Source of the DNA: Salticus scenicus
Taxonomy: Eukaryota; Arthropoda; Arachnida; Araneae; Salticidae
DNA length: 64,000 bases
Direction: 5' to 3'
NCBI GenBank assembly: GCA_963930645.1
Contig: OZ005655.1
Location: 131,653,626 to 131,717,625, forward strand
Below the pieces are notes generated by a model. It was not told where the DNA came from. It saw nothing but the letters and a program-made list of their open reading frames with translations, and searched no databases. The position numbers were made by a program, and so were the translations under genes. Below, piece by piece: positions 46,520 through 57,489 of the stretch (its first letter is position 1; each line of letters starts with the position of its first letter).

Positions 46520-47320
46520 GCTGAAATCCCAATACACATGTCTAAAACGATATAAAAAGAAGAAGAAGAAAATGGATAATTTAGAAGAAAAAAAAAAAGC
46601 TTTTACTGCCTGACACATTATTAAAGGCATTATCAAAGCAATATAAGCAAGACAAGAGATCTCTGCATTCTTGGTGGCATACTGCCAAATATCCCACTGA
46701 ATAATGTTCGATCTCTTGCCAGAACAAAAATATTACAAGTGAAAGACAAAAAGAAGAAACGCTATAACAATTAGAAATAATTTGAAATTTTCGAAACAAA
46801 GAAAATATATCTTATACAAAAAAGGAACGAAATATATGCAGTTTTTTTTTTTTTAGGAATTAGAGATTCAAACTGGTATCTAGTGTAATGATTACAGCAT
46901 CTTTTGTAACCATGTTGTAAACTACAAATTTACTAATAAAAGATAAAGGTTGAATGAATGAATGAATAGAAAGAAAACCTGAATGAGTGTCTAATTTGAC
47001 AACGAAAGAAACAACGTTAAAGAAATCATAACTTAAAATTAATTTTGCTGTTATTCATTAATAATGAAATTAATAATGAGTGTTATTCATTAATAATGAA
47101 TTACAAAGAGAAAGTTTTATCATTAAACAGAGGAATATTATTGTTCAGAATACTTTTTCCCTTCTTCAAAGTATCAAAAATTTATTTATCTTTCGCACAC
47201 TTTGGAATAAAGTAACAAAAAATTAGTAACAAAACACATTATGCATATCATATTCCTTCTCGATTCAGGATAAAAGATCATGAAAATTTAATGATCGAGA
47301 ACTATTTCCTAAATACCATT
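46520..47320. other. AT-rich non-coding, no gene
   Basis: A GAATGAATGAAT micro-repeat (46,951) and a duplicated TTATTCATTAATAATGAA (47,051 and 47,083). Nothing else recognised. Confidence 0.45.
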
Positions 47321-47322
47321 AT

Positions 47323-48120
47323 GTTGTGGTGCGTTGTGTTTTGTCCATAAAGATACTTTAAACAATTTAAATTTTGAAATTCAAATTTTACCAAAAACCT
47401 TTAGTACATTGCCCGCAACCGAATTTACCCAGGATTTAAAGATGTTAAAAGGAGGTCGAAACCTCGTTGGAAGAATGCTTTGGTCTCTGATACACAAAAG
47501 AAAAACTTTATAAATATAAATAAATGTAGATTAAGGCCATGATGACTTATGGCAGTTTCTGTTAAAAACCAAAACATCAAATATTGAAGTTGATTAAAGT
47601 TAAGCAATTTAATGGTTATGACAGAAACTACCATAAGACTGATTTTCACATATAAACATTCCCATAAAAAGGATCATTTACTTAAATTTATAATAATCAT
47701 GGTAAAATAATAAGTAAAAATAAAAAAAGATAACATTTGAGCCATTACCACCCCCCACCCAAAAGGAGCCTAACTTTGTAATTTTAGATTTTTTCACATG
47801 TAACCTGCTGGAAGCATGAGGATCAAAACAAAGGGGTAATTTATGCACAACTTCTTTAAATTAGATAAATTATATACTCAAACAATAAAAGCATTATCTT
47901 TTAAGAAAACAATTAGATCTCTCAGCATTTTCCAAAAGGTTACTAAATGGCTCACAAAACAACTTTGGCCTTAAATTCCCCATGAAAATGAAAGAACATA
48001 TAATATTTACTCATAATAAAACTAAAAAAAAACACATAAGACAGCTTTCAAATGAAAATTCACAAATTTTAATTATTAATTCAAGCATAACAAGACATTT
48101 TGAGGATCCTCTAACAGTAG
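47323..48120 (+). repeat. Outer left arm of large palindrome, diverged
   Basis: Inversely homologous to about 54,400-54,950. Shared landmarks: TACATTGCCCGCAACCGAAT, CCAGGATTTAAAGATG, a GGAGGTCGAAACCTC block, the CTTATGGCAGTTTCTGTT hairpin, a GTAAAATAATAAGTAAA block and TTGAGCCA. Many substitutions and indels separate the arms, in sharp contrast to the identical inner arms. Confidence 0.8.
47546..47637. repeat. Hairpin in outer left arm
   Basis: CTTATGGCAGTTTCTGT pairs with ACAGAAACTACCATAAG (one mismatch in 17) across a 58-nt loop. The equivalent hairpin lies in the right arm at 54,605-54,701, with the pairing kept although the loop differs. Confidence 0.8.
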
Positions 48121-48499
48121 ACAGTAATACATAATTGAAAAAAAACATTAAAAGACCATACGATCACGTAATCTTTTACAACAAATAATTTGGTGTGTTT
48201 CTGTTTACAAACAACATGCAAGCTGAAGCATTTCAGTAATTATTGTTGGTCTTCACAACACCAACCGCTGATAAGTTTAAATAGTTGGCTAGCATTGCAC
48301 AATTCCAAAAAATTTTAAAATCGAAACTTAGTAAGGCTACACGATAAATCCATTTTTAAATTAGTCTATAGTACTCTCAATAAATAAAAGAGTTCCTTAA
48401 CACTAAAACTTTAAGCAACAGTAATCAACCTTATATGTTAATAAAAGTTTAAATTTTCATAGTAAGCACTTTATACGTAGTAAAATAAATAAAGGTGAT

Positions 48500-48964
48500 A
48501 CTTATTTGAACAGGACTCCATTCATTGAAGAGGTAGTGGAGGTACTGGGCATCCCTTAGGGCTTCGTCCATGGGAAACTCTCTTTGGACTTTCGATTACA
48601 GGTTCTGGATTCTCAATTTCATAAAATTTTCCGATGGCTCCCCACACAAACCTCACTTCAAAAGGTCTAGGCACAAACCTTCAGCCTTCAAGTTCCATAA
48701 CGGCAGCCCGGTCTACTCGTTGCCTCTTAAACTATCCAGGAAATAAACTTTCTTTAACTTTCTAGAACCAACATCAATTCCTCGGGTAAGCCATTTCAAT
48801 ACCATCGAGCTAAGTCTGAACTCCATATGGTCTACCGTGAGAAGGGATCTGAGAAACCAAACTTCCTTTCTTCATGGGTACCAGAGATAGAACATTTTGG
48901 ATGCTACGACCAATTACAATTGAAGATAGCCATTTAGCAAAAGTAACACTCCAAACTGTTGAGT
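48500..48964 (-). pseudogene. Decayed exon of an unrecognised gene
   Basis: Minus-strand sequence with protein-like composition and a splice acceptor (..GATTTTTGTAG) just before its first base at 48,964. The first stretch reads DSTVWSVTFAKWLSSIVIGR then SIQNVLSLVP. After a frameshift near 48,865 come EVWFLRSLL, MEFRLSSMVLKWLTRGIDVG and KKVYFLDSLRGNE. Further frames give RPFEVRFVWGAIGKFYEIEN, then PEPVIESPKR, and finally DEALRDAQYLHYLFNEWSP before the homology-free end. Several stops and frameshifts make it non-functional. I do not recognise the protein; it could be a host gene fragment or a transposon gene. It lies just outside the identical left arm and its upstream exon seems to lie inside the arm. 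Confidence 0.45.
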
Positions 48965-49417
48965 CTACAAAAATCGGTGAAACTTTAATTTACTACCAAC
49001 TGAACAGTCACAGGTAAACAAGAGGAAGGAAAACAATCTTCTTTTTGTCTTGTATTTCACAGTTCAAGTTTTAATACATGTAGCAAAATCATTTTTAATC
49101 ACAAGAAAAAAAAACTCAAAGTTTAGACTACGTTCATAGTTCGAATTTTAATACTTATTTTCTTATAATTTATTAAGTCCTAGTTTCACTTCAGGTGAAA
49201 CTTTAATTTGCTACAACCTGAACAGTCACTGGTAAACCAGAGTAAGCAAAACAATCTTCTTTTTTATCTTGTATTTCAAAGTTCAAATTTTAATACATAT
49301 AGCAAAAGCATTTTTAATTACAAGAAAGACTCAAAGTTTTGACTACATTTACAGTTCCAATTTTTAATACTTATTACCAGAAGAGAGTTAAGAGAAATAA
49401 AAAAAAACAGGAGTTAC
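48965..49417 (-). other. Putative 453-bp GT-AG intron
   Basis: On the minus strand the donor is TCG-GTAACT (at 49,417) and the acceptor TTTTTGTAG-ACT (at 48,965). Removing it joins YENV plus a split codon to STVWSV in phase (GAC, Asp). The intron consists mainly of two diverged units of about 220 bp. The inner palindrome arm ends inside this intron, 12 bp before the acceptor exon. Confidence 0.4.
48976..49415. repeat. Two-unit tandem repeat at arm end, about 220 bp
   Basis: Units at 48,976-49,195 and 49,196-49,415 both start GGTGAAACTTTAATTT and share GAACAGTCAC, AACAATCTTCTTTTT, CTTGTATTTCA and ACTCAAAGTTT. Mirror copies lie at 53,865-54,304. The breakpoint of the identical arms falls exactly at a unit boundary. 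Confidence 0.85.
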
Positions 49418-49556
49418 CGACATTTTCATATCCAAGAGGATGATCAATCTTCTGGCGGTGGCTGTGAATCATCTATTTCAAACGACGAGGGACGAACCAA
49501 GCTTTTCTAGGCACTTATGGTGAGCAATTGATGTAGCGGGAGGTTATCTCATTAGC
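49418..49556 (-). other. Putative exon with start codon, left arm
   Basis: On the minus strand an acceptor-like TTTTTGTGCAG precedes 49,556, and ATG at 49,472 opens MIHSHRQKIDHPLGYENV before the donor at 49,417. A TAG sits directly before the ATG, so this Met would be the start. The in-phase junction to the decayed exon at 48,964 supports real splicing. An alternative frame, KSLVRPSSFEIDDSQPPPED then stop, also looks protein-like. Mirror exon in the right arm: 53,724-53,862. Function unknown. Confidence 0.35.
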
Positions 49557-49879
49557 TGCACAAAAACCCCAGGGCATATCACCTCACAAACACAGCGCAT
49601 GGTAGCCTCATCTTCGGCTAATAAAAAAAAACGTAAAAGAAAAACTGGAGATACACCACTCTTCCGGGACATCAATAAAACCTCCAATCTATCGCTGCGA
49701 AGAATAATCACCAAGACGATTCGGCCTACACACTGGATTTCAGACGATTGTTTTTTTTCATAACTGAAATTTTTGAGTACAAACGTTCACACGCTGGTCG
49801 TTTATTTTACCAAAAACAGCAAAACTTTAAGTCTTTCGCCTACCAACTCACTCTTAATACTAGACGCTAATATTGCTAC

Positions 49880-50290
49880 GAATAATTCCCCCGATTAGGA
49901 TCTCCTTCATCAACAGAAAATCTTGATACGATGGGCTCGAGCGGGGCAAAAGCCCCATTTTTGCACTTCCGTAGCCCTACATCGTGCTTACCTTTTTGTA
50001 GTCCACCAGAAAAATCACCAAATTCCCGCTGTTCACCCACGCTTGACTTACCTCGTTGCCAACGCGCTAGCACAAACCTCACAGATAAAAACGAACTAAC
50101 CAATCAGCGATGACAACACATTTGCCGATCTAGTAACAGAACGTAACTATTGGCGAAGTAGCTGTCATGCTGATTAGCCAGGCCGACACTACGCGTGCAC
50201 AGCGACCTTCAGAACAGTTGAAGGGCAAAGATTATCATCTCATGGTCACGTATCTCCTTGCCCAGGAGCTTAGCAAATCTACGCCAAGCA
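49880..50290 (-). promoter_or_regulatory. GC-richer promoter-like block, left arm
   Basis: CpG-containing sequence in an AT-rich setting. Read on the minus strand it holds CTGATTGG (inverted CCAAT) followed by TTGGCAACGAG-GTAAGT and, 60 bp on, ACAAAAAG-GTAAGC, two strong splice-donor consensus sequences. This fits a promoter with a non-coding first exon transcribed outward, away from the palindrome centre. A 75-codon frame without ATG crosses both donors. No TATA box seen. Confidence 0.45.
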
Positions 50291-51225
50291 AGAAACTTAA
50301 TAGAAAAGTTTTGAACGGAATAAAAGATGAAAGTAACTAAAAGTTGAATTAAAAGGCAAATACTGAAACTAATAAAAGAAACAAATTAAAATTTAATGTA
50401 AAAGATTTGCATAATTTTTGAAATATCATGATTTTAAAAGGGAACAAACTAGCTAAAAAAAACAAGTGTTAAGATTCATCTTAACATATACCCTCCCCCA
50501 ACAGAAAAAAAAAATTTGCACAAATTTTTTGAAAACAGGAAGCCAAAACGAGCAGCAATAAGCCATTAAACAATCCCCGAACCAGCAGGAACCGCCAGCT
50601 AAAACTACGAGTTTTCAGATGAACGCATGAGTCCGGCCGAAACTCAGCGAACAACCCTCCTGCCAAAACAAAACTAAAACTTAACTATTGACAAAATTAC
50701 CCTAACATAATAAAAAAAAATTTCTTTTATCCCCAACAATTTTTCCAAATTGATCAAGTACAAAAAGGCAAAGCTACACATAAACAGTTGACACAAAATT
50801 AATTCCACAATAGTAACTGGAAACAAAGTCACACCCTAGCAATTTACATCAAGAAAGAGAATTCTAATACAAGAGAGCCCATACCGAGCCACAACATAGC
50901 TAGCATGGAATTCAAAACAACATATACTCACCACATGAGTGACCAACCACAATTCCCCACATTAACACTTTCGACACACACTACAGCATACCACGAGTTT
51001 CAACAAACCCTGAGGACAGGAGAAAAAAAAATTTCAATACAGCCAACCACCAGAAGATCCCGAGCATCCCCTACGACAAGATAAAAAGGACATGACAATA
51101 CACAATAATAAACACATACAAGATACATAAATTTTTCATTAATACCTAATATATATATATTTTTTTATAACTCATTCTATACAAATGCCTAACATTGAAC
51201 CAAATTATATATCAAAAAATGGGTA

Positions 51226-52054
51226 AAAAAAAAAAAAATAAAAAAAAATAAAAAAAAAAAAAAAAAAATTTTAGTTTTGAGCAGATTAGAATTTTTGAAA
51301 AAGTAAATTTTATGTAACTGTTAATGTTAATTGTTCATCCATGAGCAGAAAGACGTTTCTGCGAGTGGAACCTTGGGACGTAAATCTTGCTGGGGGATGG
51401 GGTTTCTGTTGGGTTGATGTTGAACTTGAGGTGCCTTGTCCAAGCTTGATTTATTTCTTTCGTCATGATAAATTTTAGTATATTTTAAAAAGGTTTTTTT
51501 TTAGGTTAGGTTAGGAGTTTTTTTTTTGTTTTGTTCGCTGGTTTCTTTTGTGGTTTACAGAAGGTGAGAGAGAGGGAAAAAAAAAAAATAATAATAATAA
51601 TAAGATTAAAATAAGATTTCATGTTTTGGTGCGGTTTGAAAATTTTGTGTTTTTAAGTGTATGTTTAAAAAATAAAATAAAAAAAAAAAAATGTTTGTTT
51701 TTATAAATGATATGCATTTAAAATTTTTTGTGTATGTAATAAATTCTCAGTGCATGGTAAATTTAGCCGGGAGTGTTAAAGTGGTGAGGAAAGTTTCTTA
51801 GGTGATAAAGGGGTCTATATATTGATTAAAAATAAAAATGGAAAAATTAAATAAAAAAAAAAAATATAATAAAAAGAGTAAAAATGAGAAAAAAAAAAAA
51901 AAAAATAATAATAATATTTAGACCTTGTTTGAAAAAATGTGCTGTATAGTGGTTAGTGGTATCTGCACTGCTGGGAGTCTAGGCGATAAAATTTGTTTGG
52001 TTTCTGACTTGTATTTGTTATTATGCACTGAGAGAGAGTTTTTTTTTATTTTTA
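51226..52054. other. Palindrome spacer (loop), 829 bp
   Basis: Unique sequence between the inner arms, rich in A-runs; includes a block with GAAAGACGTTTCTGCGAGTGG-like sequence near 51,350. No open frame of note. Not self-complementary overall. Confidence 0.8.
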
Positions 52055-54304
52055 TACCCATTTTTTGATATATAATTTGGTTCAATGTTAGGCATTTGTA
52101 TAGAATGAGTTATAAAAAAATATATATATATTAGGTATTAATGAAAAATTTATGTATCTTGTATGTGTTTATTATTGTGTATTGTCATGTCCTTTTTATC
52201 TTGTCGTAGGGGATGCTCGGGATCTTCTGGTGGTTGGCTGTATTGAAATTTTTTTTTCTCCTGTCCTCAGGGTTTGTTGAAACTCGTGGTATGCTGTAGT
52301 GTGTGTCGAAAGTGTTAATGTGGGGAATTGTGGTTGGTCACTCATGTGGTGAGTATATGTTGTTTTGAATTCCATGCTAGCTATGTTGTGGCTCGGTATG
52401 GGCTCTCTTGTATTAGAATTCTCTTTCTTGATGTAAATTGCTAGGGTGTGACTTTGTTTCCAGTTACTATTGTGGAATTAATTTTGTGTCAACTGTTTAT
52501 GTGTAGCTTTGCCTTTTTGTACTTGATCAATTTGGAAAAATTGTTGGGGATAAAAGAAATTTTTTTTTATTATGTTAGGGTAATTTTGTCAATAGTTAAG
52601 TTTTAGTTTTGTTTTGGCAGGAGGGTTGTTCGCTGAGTTTCGGCCGGACTCATGCGTTCATCTGAAAACTCGTAGTTTTAGCTGGCGGTTCCTGCTGGTT
52701 CGGGGATTGTTTAATGGCTTATTGCTGCTCGTTTTGGCTTCCTGTTTTCAAAAAATTTGTGCAAATTTTTTTTTTCTGTTGGGGGAGGGTATATGTTAAG
52801 ATGAATCTTAACACTTGTTTTTTTTAGCTAGTTTGTTCCCTTTTAAAATCATGATATTTCAAAAATTATGCAAATCTTTTACATTAAATTTTAATTTGTT
52901 TCTTTTATTAGTTTCAGTATTTGCCTTTTAATTCAACTTTTAGTTACTTTCATCTTTTATTCCGTTCAAAACTTTTCTATTAAGTTTCTTGCTTGGCGTA
53001 GATTTGCTAAGCTCCTGGGCAAGGAGATACGTGACCATGAGATGATAATCTTTGCCCTTCAACTGTTCTGAAGGTCGCTGTGCACGCGTAGTGTCGGCCT
53101 GGCTAATCAGCATGACAGCTACTTCGCCAATAGTTACGTTCTGTTACTAGATCGGCAAATGTGTTGTCATCGCTGATTGGTTAGTTCGTTTTTATCTGTG
53201 AGGTTTGTGCTAGCGCGTTGGCAACGAGGTAAGTCAAGCGTGGGTGAACAGCGGGAATTTGGTGATTTTTCTGGTGGACTACAAAAAGGTAAGCACGATG
53301 TAGGGCTACGGAAGTGCAAAAATGGGGCTTTTGCCCCGCTCGAGCCCATCGTATCAAGATTTTCTGTTGATGAAGGAGATCCTAATCGGGGGAATTATTC
53401 GTAGCAATATTAGCGTCTAGTATTAAGAGTGAGTTGGTAGGCGAAAGACTTAAAGTTTTGCTGTTTTTGGTAAAATAAACGACCAGCGTGTGAACGTTTG
53501 TACTCAAAAATTTCAGTTATGAAAAAAAACAATCGTCTGAAATCCAGTGTGTAGGCCGAATCGTCTTGGTGATTATTCTTCGCAGCGATAGATTGGAGGT
53601 TTTATTGATGTCCCGGAAGAGTGGTGTATCTCCAGTTTTTCTTTTACGTTTTTTTTTATTAGCCGAAGATGAGGCTACCATGCGCTGTGTTTGTGAGGTG
53701 ATATGCCCTGGGGTTTTTGTGCAGCTAATGAGATAACCTCCCGCTACATCAATTGCTCACCATAAGTGCCTAGAAAAGCTTGGTTCGTCCCTCGTCGTTT
53801 GAAATAGATGATTCACAGCCACCGCCAGAAGATTGATCATCCTCTTGGATATGAAAATGTCGGTAACTCCTGTTTTTTTTTATTTCTCTTAACTCTCTTC
53901 TGGTAATAAGTATTAAAAATTGGAACTGTAAATGTAGTCAAAACTTTGAGTCTTTCTTGTAATTAAAAATGCTTTTGCTATATGTATTAAAATTTGAACT
54001 TTGAAATACAAGATAAAAAAGAAGATTGTTTTGCTTACTCTGGTTTACCAGTGACTGTTCAGGTTGTAGCAAATTAAAGTTTCACCTGAAGTGAAACTAG
54101 GACTTAATAAATTATAAGAAAATAAGTATTAAAATTCGAACTATGAACGTAGTCTAAACTTTGAGTTTTTTTTTCTTGTGATTAAAAATGATTTTGCTAC
54201 ATGTATTAAAACTTGAACTGTGAAATACAAGACAAAAAGAAGATTGTTTTCCTTCCTCTTGTTTACCTGTGACTGTTCAGTTGGTAGTAAATTAAAGTTT
54301 CACC
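52055..54304 (-). repeat. Inner right arm of palindrome, 2,250 bp
   Basis: Exact-looking inverted copy of 48,976-51,225. Here the promoter-like block reads on the plus strand (53,000-53,400, donors at 53,228-53,233 and 53,288-53,293). A further frame MSRKSGVSPVFLLRFFLLAE (from 53,608) ends at TAA 53,736. The putative exon is at 53,724-53,862. A GGCAG acceptor-like site at 52,620 precedes a frame of 59 codons. Because the decayed exon B is missing beyond this arm, the right-hand gene copy would be truncated. Confidence 0.95.
53000..53400 (+). promoter_or_regulatory. GC-richer promoter-like block, right arm
   Basis: Mirror of 49,880-50,280, oriented outward (plus strand): CTGATTGG at 53,173-53,180, then GAG-GTAAGT and AAG-GTAAGC. 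With the left block it would drive two divergent transcripts of the same sequence. Promoter activity is inferred. Confidence 0.45.
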
Positions 54305-54399
54305 TGAAGTGAAATTAAGCCTTAGAAGTTAGCCAAAGGTTATTTTTTGTTTTTCTTTTTTTTTATGAAAATGATACATGTTGTTTTTTTATTCTTTTG

Positions 54400-54950
54400 T
54401 AAAGGGATCCCTAGTTAAATATGAATAAGAATTAATTAAAATTTTCATGTTATTGAAATATGGTGTTTGTGTTTAATTTTATTTATTAGAACTCTTAATT
54501 TTAGTGGCTCAATATGATATTTTTGTTTACTTATTTTACGATTATTAGTTCAGCTCGATTAAGCAAATGTTACATTTTAAAATGGTTAACTAAATGAATA
54601 CTAGTCTTATGGTAGTTTCTGTTATGACTCTTGAGTTGCTGCTTAATTTTAATCAGCTTAAATAATTAATGTTTTGGTTTTTTAACAGAAACTGCCATAA
54701 GCCATCATGGTCTTATGTTAAATTTAAATTTTAATTATTTGAATTTTTATTGAGCGACAGAGAGCTGACATTCTTCCAATGAGGTTTCGACCTCCTTTTA
54801 ACATCTTTAAATCCTGGGTAAAATTCGGTTGCGGGCAATGTACTCTTAAGACTATACGATCAAAAGTTGAATGTTCAAAATTTAAGTTATTGCAAAATTG
54901 AAATCGTTTAAAATTATAAAAATTGGACAACCTTATTTCACCACAACAAT
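54400..54950 (-). repeat. Outer right arm of large palindrome, diverged
   Basis: Inverted, diverged partner of about 47,323-48,120 with the same order of landmarks: TTGAGCCA equivalent near 54,508, hairpin 54,605-54,701, GGTTTCGACCTCCTTTTAAC, CGGTTGCGGGCAATGTA, CACCACAAC. The left side has roughly 1 kb more between outer and inner arms, including the decayed exon. Confidence 0.8.
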
Positions 54951-55235
54951 TATATTGGAGGAACTGTTTTGTCCTGCACCAGTTTCCCTTTTGAAAAATA
55001 AAATAATAATAAAAAGTAGGAGAAAAATTATAGTTGAATTTTCTCTTTCTTTACTCAATTTCTTTTAACAAAAGTATAGACTTTGACTAAAAGAAATTAA
55101 AAATGATGCAAAGAACAATAAATGTAAAAACTAGTTTACATAAAATTATTCTGCTCAGTTCTCTATAATATATTTGTAGTTATAAATTTCTATTATAAAT
55201 CATATTATATTCAAGATAAGAGCAACGAACTCGGC
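54951..55235. other. AT-rich, no feature
   Basis: Nothing recognised right of the palindrome boundary. Confidence 0.4.
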
Positions 55236-55239
55236 TGAT

Positions 55240-55840
55240 GACAGAGCCCGGTAAAATGTCCTCTCATTAGACTACCTTCATCCCATGCTTCAGTACATTT
55301 ACCTTATCAAAATTTTCTATGTAATTTCATTGGTATCAGTTTCGTAGTTTACATACAATCTCATACCATTTACATGAAATAATCCCTATAATACATGATT
55401 ATACGAAATATTGCCCTATTCTGTCATGTTGTGAAACATAAAAATTTTTCATAACTTACGAATTTTTTAAAGTAAAATGTTAATATTCAATACAGTTGAT
55501 GTATTGTAATAGTACCATAAATGATATTTTTAAAAGAGTTCGACCTTTTAGAATGCAAATTATCCTAATGAAGCACGCTAATGCGAAATTTCGACCTATG
55601 CAGGCATGTTAAGAAAAGTTTAAATTTCGGATAACTTACGAAGTTTCACAGTCGAATGTTGAAGTTCGATAGGGCTTTTGCTAGTGTCATACATTACATT
55701 TTAAAACTAGTAAACTATAGTCCGATTTTTTCACGATCTTGACGTAATGTCAACATGAGCTAACAAACTAACAGACTGACACAAAACAGATTTTATGATT
55801 TTCGGATTCCTCAAACCACAAAACGTGTAAAAGTGTTTTT
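55240..55840 (-). repeat. R1-related repeat, inverted copy
   Basis: Contains AACAGACTGACACAAAACAG, a GGATTCCTCAAACCACAAAA block and CGTGTAAAAGTG, the reverse of the module at 27,660-27,710. Upstream ATAACTTACGAAGTTTCACA and 'aatgttgaagttcgataggg' match the rest of that copy. Ends in poly-T. Confidence 0.68.
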
Positions 55841-55844
55841 TTTT

Positions 55845-57100
55845 TTTTTTTTTTTCCCTTAAAAAAAATATAAATAAATAAACTAAATAAAAACAGATGC
55901 TATATTTGCAGTATGATAAATAAATAAATAATCTCACAGAATAAATTTCCTTCCACCACACTCAAAGAAATAATCCAATTTGATGAAAATTAAATTAAAA
56001 ATATTGTCTCTAAAATTCGTTTTGTTATTTTTTAATAAACTTTATTGTGGATGGTCGGCAAAAAGAAATTTAAACCATGGAAAACACGATATATTCTTCA
56101 GAGTATCAAAGTTTTTTTTTTTTTTGTCGTTGTTTGTTTGTTTACCTAGTTTAAAATATCCTAACAAGAATCTAATAACACATTATACATGTTATAATCC
56201 ACAGCCTTTCAGAAGACAGGGTCAAATAAACCATTTTCAAGAGCAATTTTCTAGATACTATAAATTTAGGGGAACTATCTTGTTTCGTATCTATCTCCTT
56301 GGGAAAATAAAGAAGAATAGTACTAGAAAACTGATTGTAGTGTTTTTTCTTTTCCTTTACCAAGTAATTTCTTTTCGCAAAGATGAGGTAAACCCTTGAC
56401 AAAAAGAAATCACAAAAGATATAGAAAATAGTATAAATAAATGATAACAAGAATATATGAGTCTACACGGAAGACCACATTTGTTACTTCGAGCGTCATG
56501 AGATTACGAACTCGTTACGATTCTTAAGAAAGGAAAAAAAAAAAAAAACTTTTTTTAGAAACAAAAAAAAAAATTAACCAAGTTAAGATAAATTCGATTT
56601 GATCAGCAGTAAAGAATGAAAGTCGTTCCTTAAAGTTCACAAATCCAAAAACAAATAATTACATATATAGAATTAAAGGAGTCCATAAAAAAAAAAAAAA
56701 TAATAATAATAATACGAAGTATTGAAAAAAATTAAAAGACGAAAATATTGAAATGCTATTTTCGATGAAATACTTTACTATATATATATATATATATATA
56801 TAAGTCAAATTAATGATTGTAGATTAAGCTGATAAATAAAGCTGGAGACAGTGAGGGTATATATGTGCATGCGCATACACTAAGTAAAATGGTAATCTAC
56901 CTTAATAATTGCATATATTATATATAAATATTTTTATATATTGAAATACAAAGCTGTTTCTTTCAGACCAAAATGAGAGCATCTAAACTTGTGTAAAAAT
57001 CTTTGAGCCAATCCGAAGCGATAACATTCCTCTCATTAGACATTGAGCAATACGGAAAATCGACGAATCAGTTATTTAATAAGAAATGTGAAAAAGATGG
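55845..57100. other. AT-rich non-coding, no gene
   Basis: T-run at 56,111-56,126, A-runs at 56,529-56,547 and 56,686-56,700, an (AT)n tract at 56,780-56,802. Two opposed frames of 139 and 92 codons at 55,980-56,450 are made of AT-rich low-complexity sequence and have no recognisable domain. Confidence 0.45.
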
Positions 57101-57104
57101 AGGT

Positions 57105-57190
57105 TGATTGGGTTTAACGTCACATTAAAGCTACACAGTGGACAATTCGCGATGATCTAAGATTCACCACTAATGCCCTAAAAGTAAGAC
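57105..57190 (+). repeat. SINE-like fragment
   Basis: GTTGATTGGGTTTAACGTCA followed by CATTAAAGCTAC(A/T)CAGT, a segment repeated at 57,490-57,600 and similar in its TTGGGTTTAA part to the tail of the SINE at 57,937. Confidence 0.55.
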
Positions 57191-57489
57191 TTCTATATAT
57201 ATATAAGCTGGAGTAAGACTTTTTTTTTTTTTTTTTTTTTCAATTTTAGCTTAACAAAATGCGATATAAGAGATTTTTTAGCAATAATTTGCTTAAATCA
57301 CTCCAGGAAAAGACAAAGTGTTTATATTTCTCCTCAGATCCTACGAAATGAAGAACATAACTGTGGTAAATGCACCAAGCTGACGCAAAAAGATGGCGGC
57401 TAATGCGTCGGTTTATATTATTATACGGGCAGAGTGGTTCAGAGACATAACATCACAATTTTGATCTTTTACAAAGGGATCATGAATAA

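Larger units (their letters stand above)
48976..51225 (+). repeat. Inner left arm of palindrome, 2,250 bp
   Basis: Reverse complement of 52,055-54,304. Every segment I compared by eye (both ends, promoter block, tandem units, homopolymers such as the 9-A run near 49,105) is identical, and the two arms have exactly the same length. Includes GC-richer blocks at 49,440-49,700 and 49,880-50,290, A/T-rich sequence elsewhere. Mirror positions sum to 103,280. Confidence 0.95.

Noticed and set aside
50481..53404. Pairs of identical frames on opposite strands (for example 49,876-50,103 and 53,177-53,404)
   Set aside because: They are identical only because they lie in the palindrome arms. They lack ATG starts, and two cross splice-donor consensus sequences. 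I describe the region but do not call them genes.
47323..54950. Palindrome as a missed-adapter sequencing artefact
   Set aside because: Not excluded, but less likely. Such artefacts place the arms directly together, whereas here an 829-bp unique spacer separates them and the outer arms are genuinely diverged.
55980..56450. 139- and 92-codon frames on opposite strands
   Set aside because: Compositionally biased AT-rich sequence, no domain, no splice context, and each is the other's antisense.
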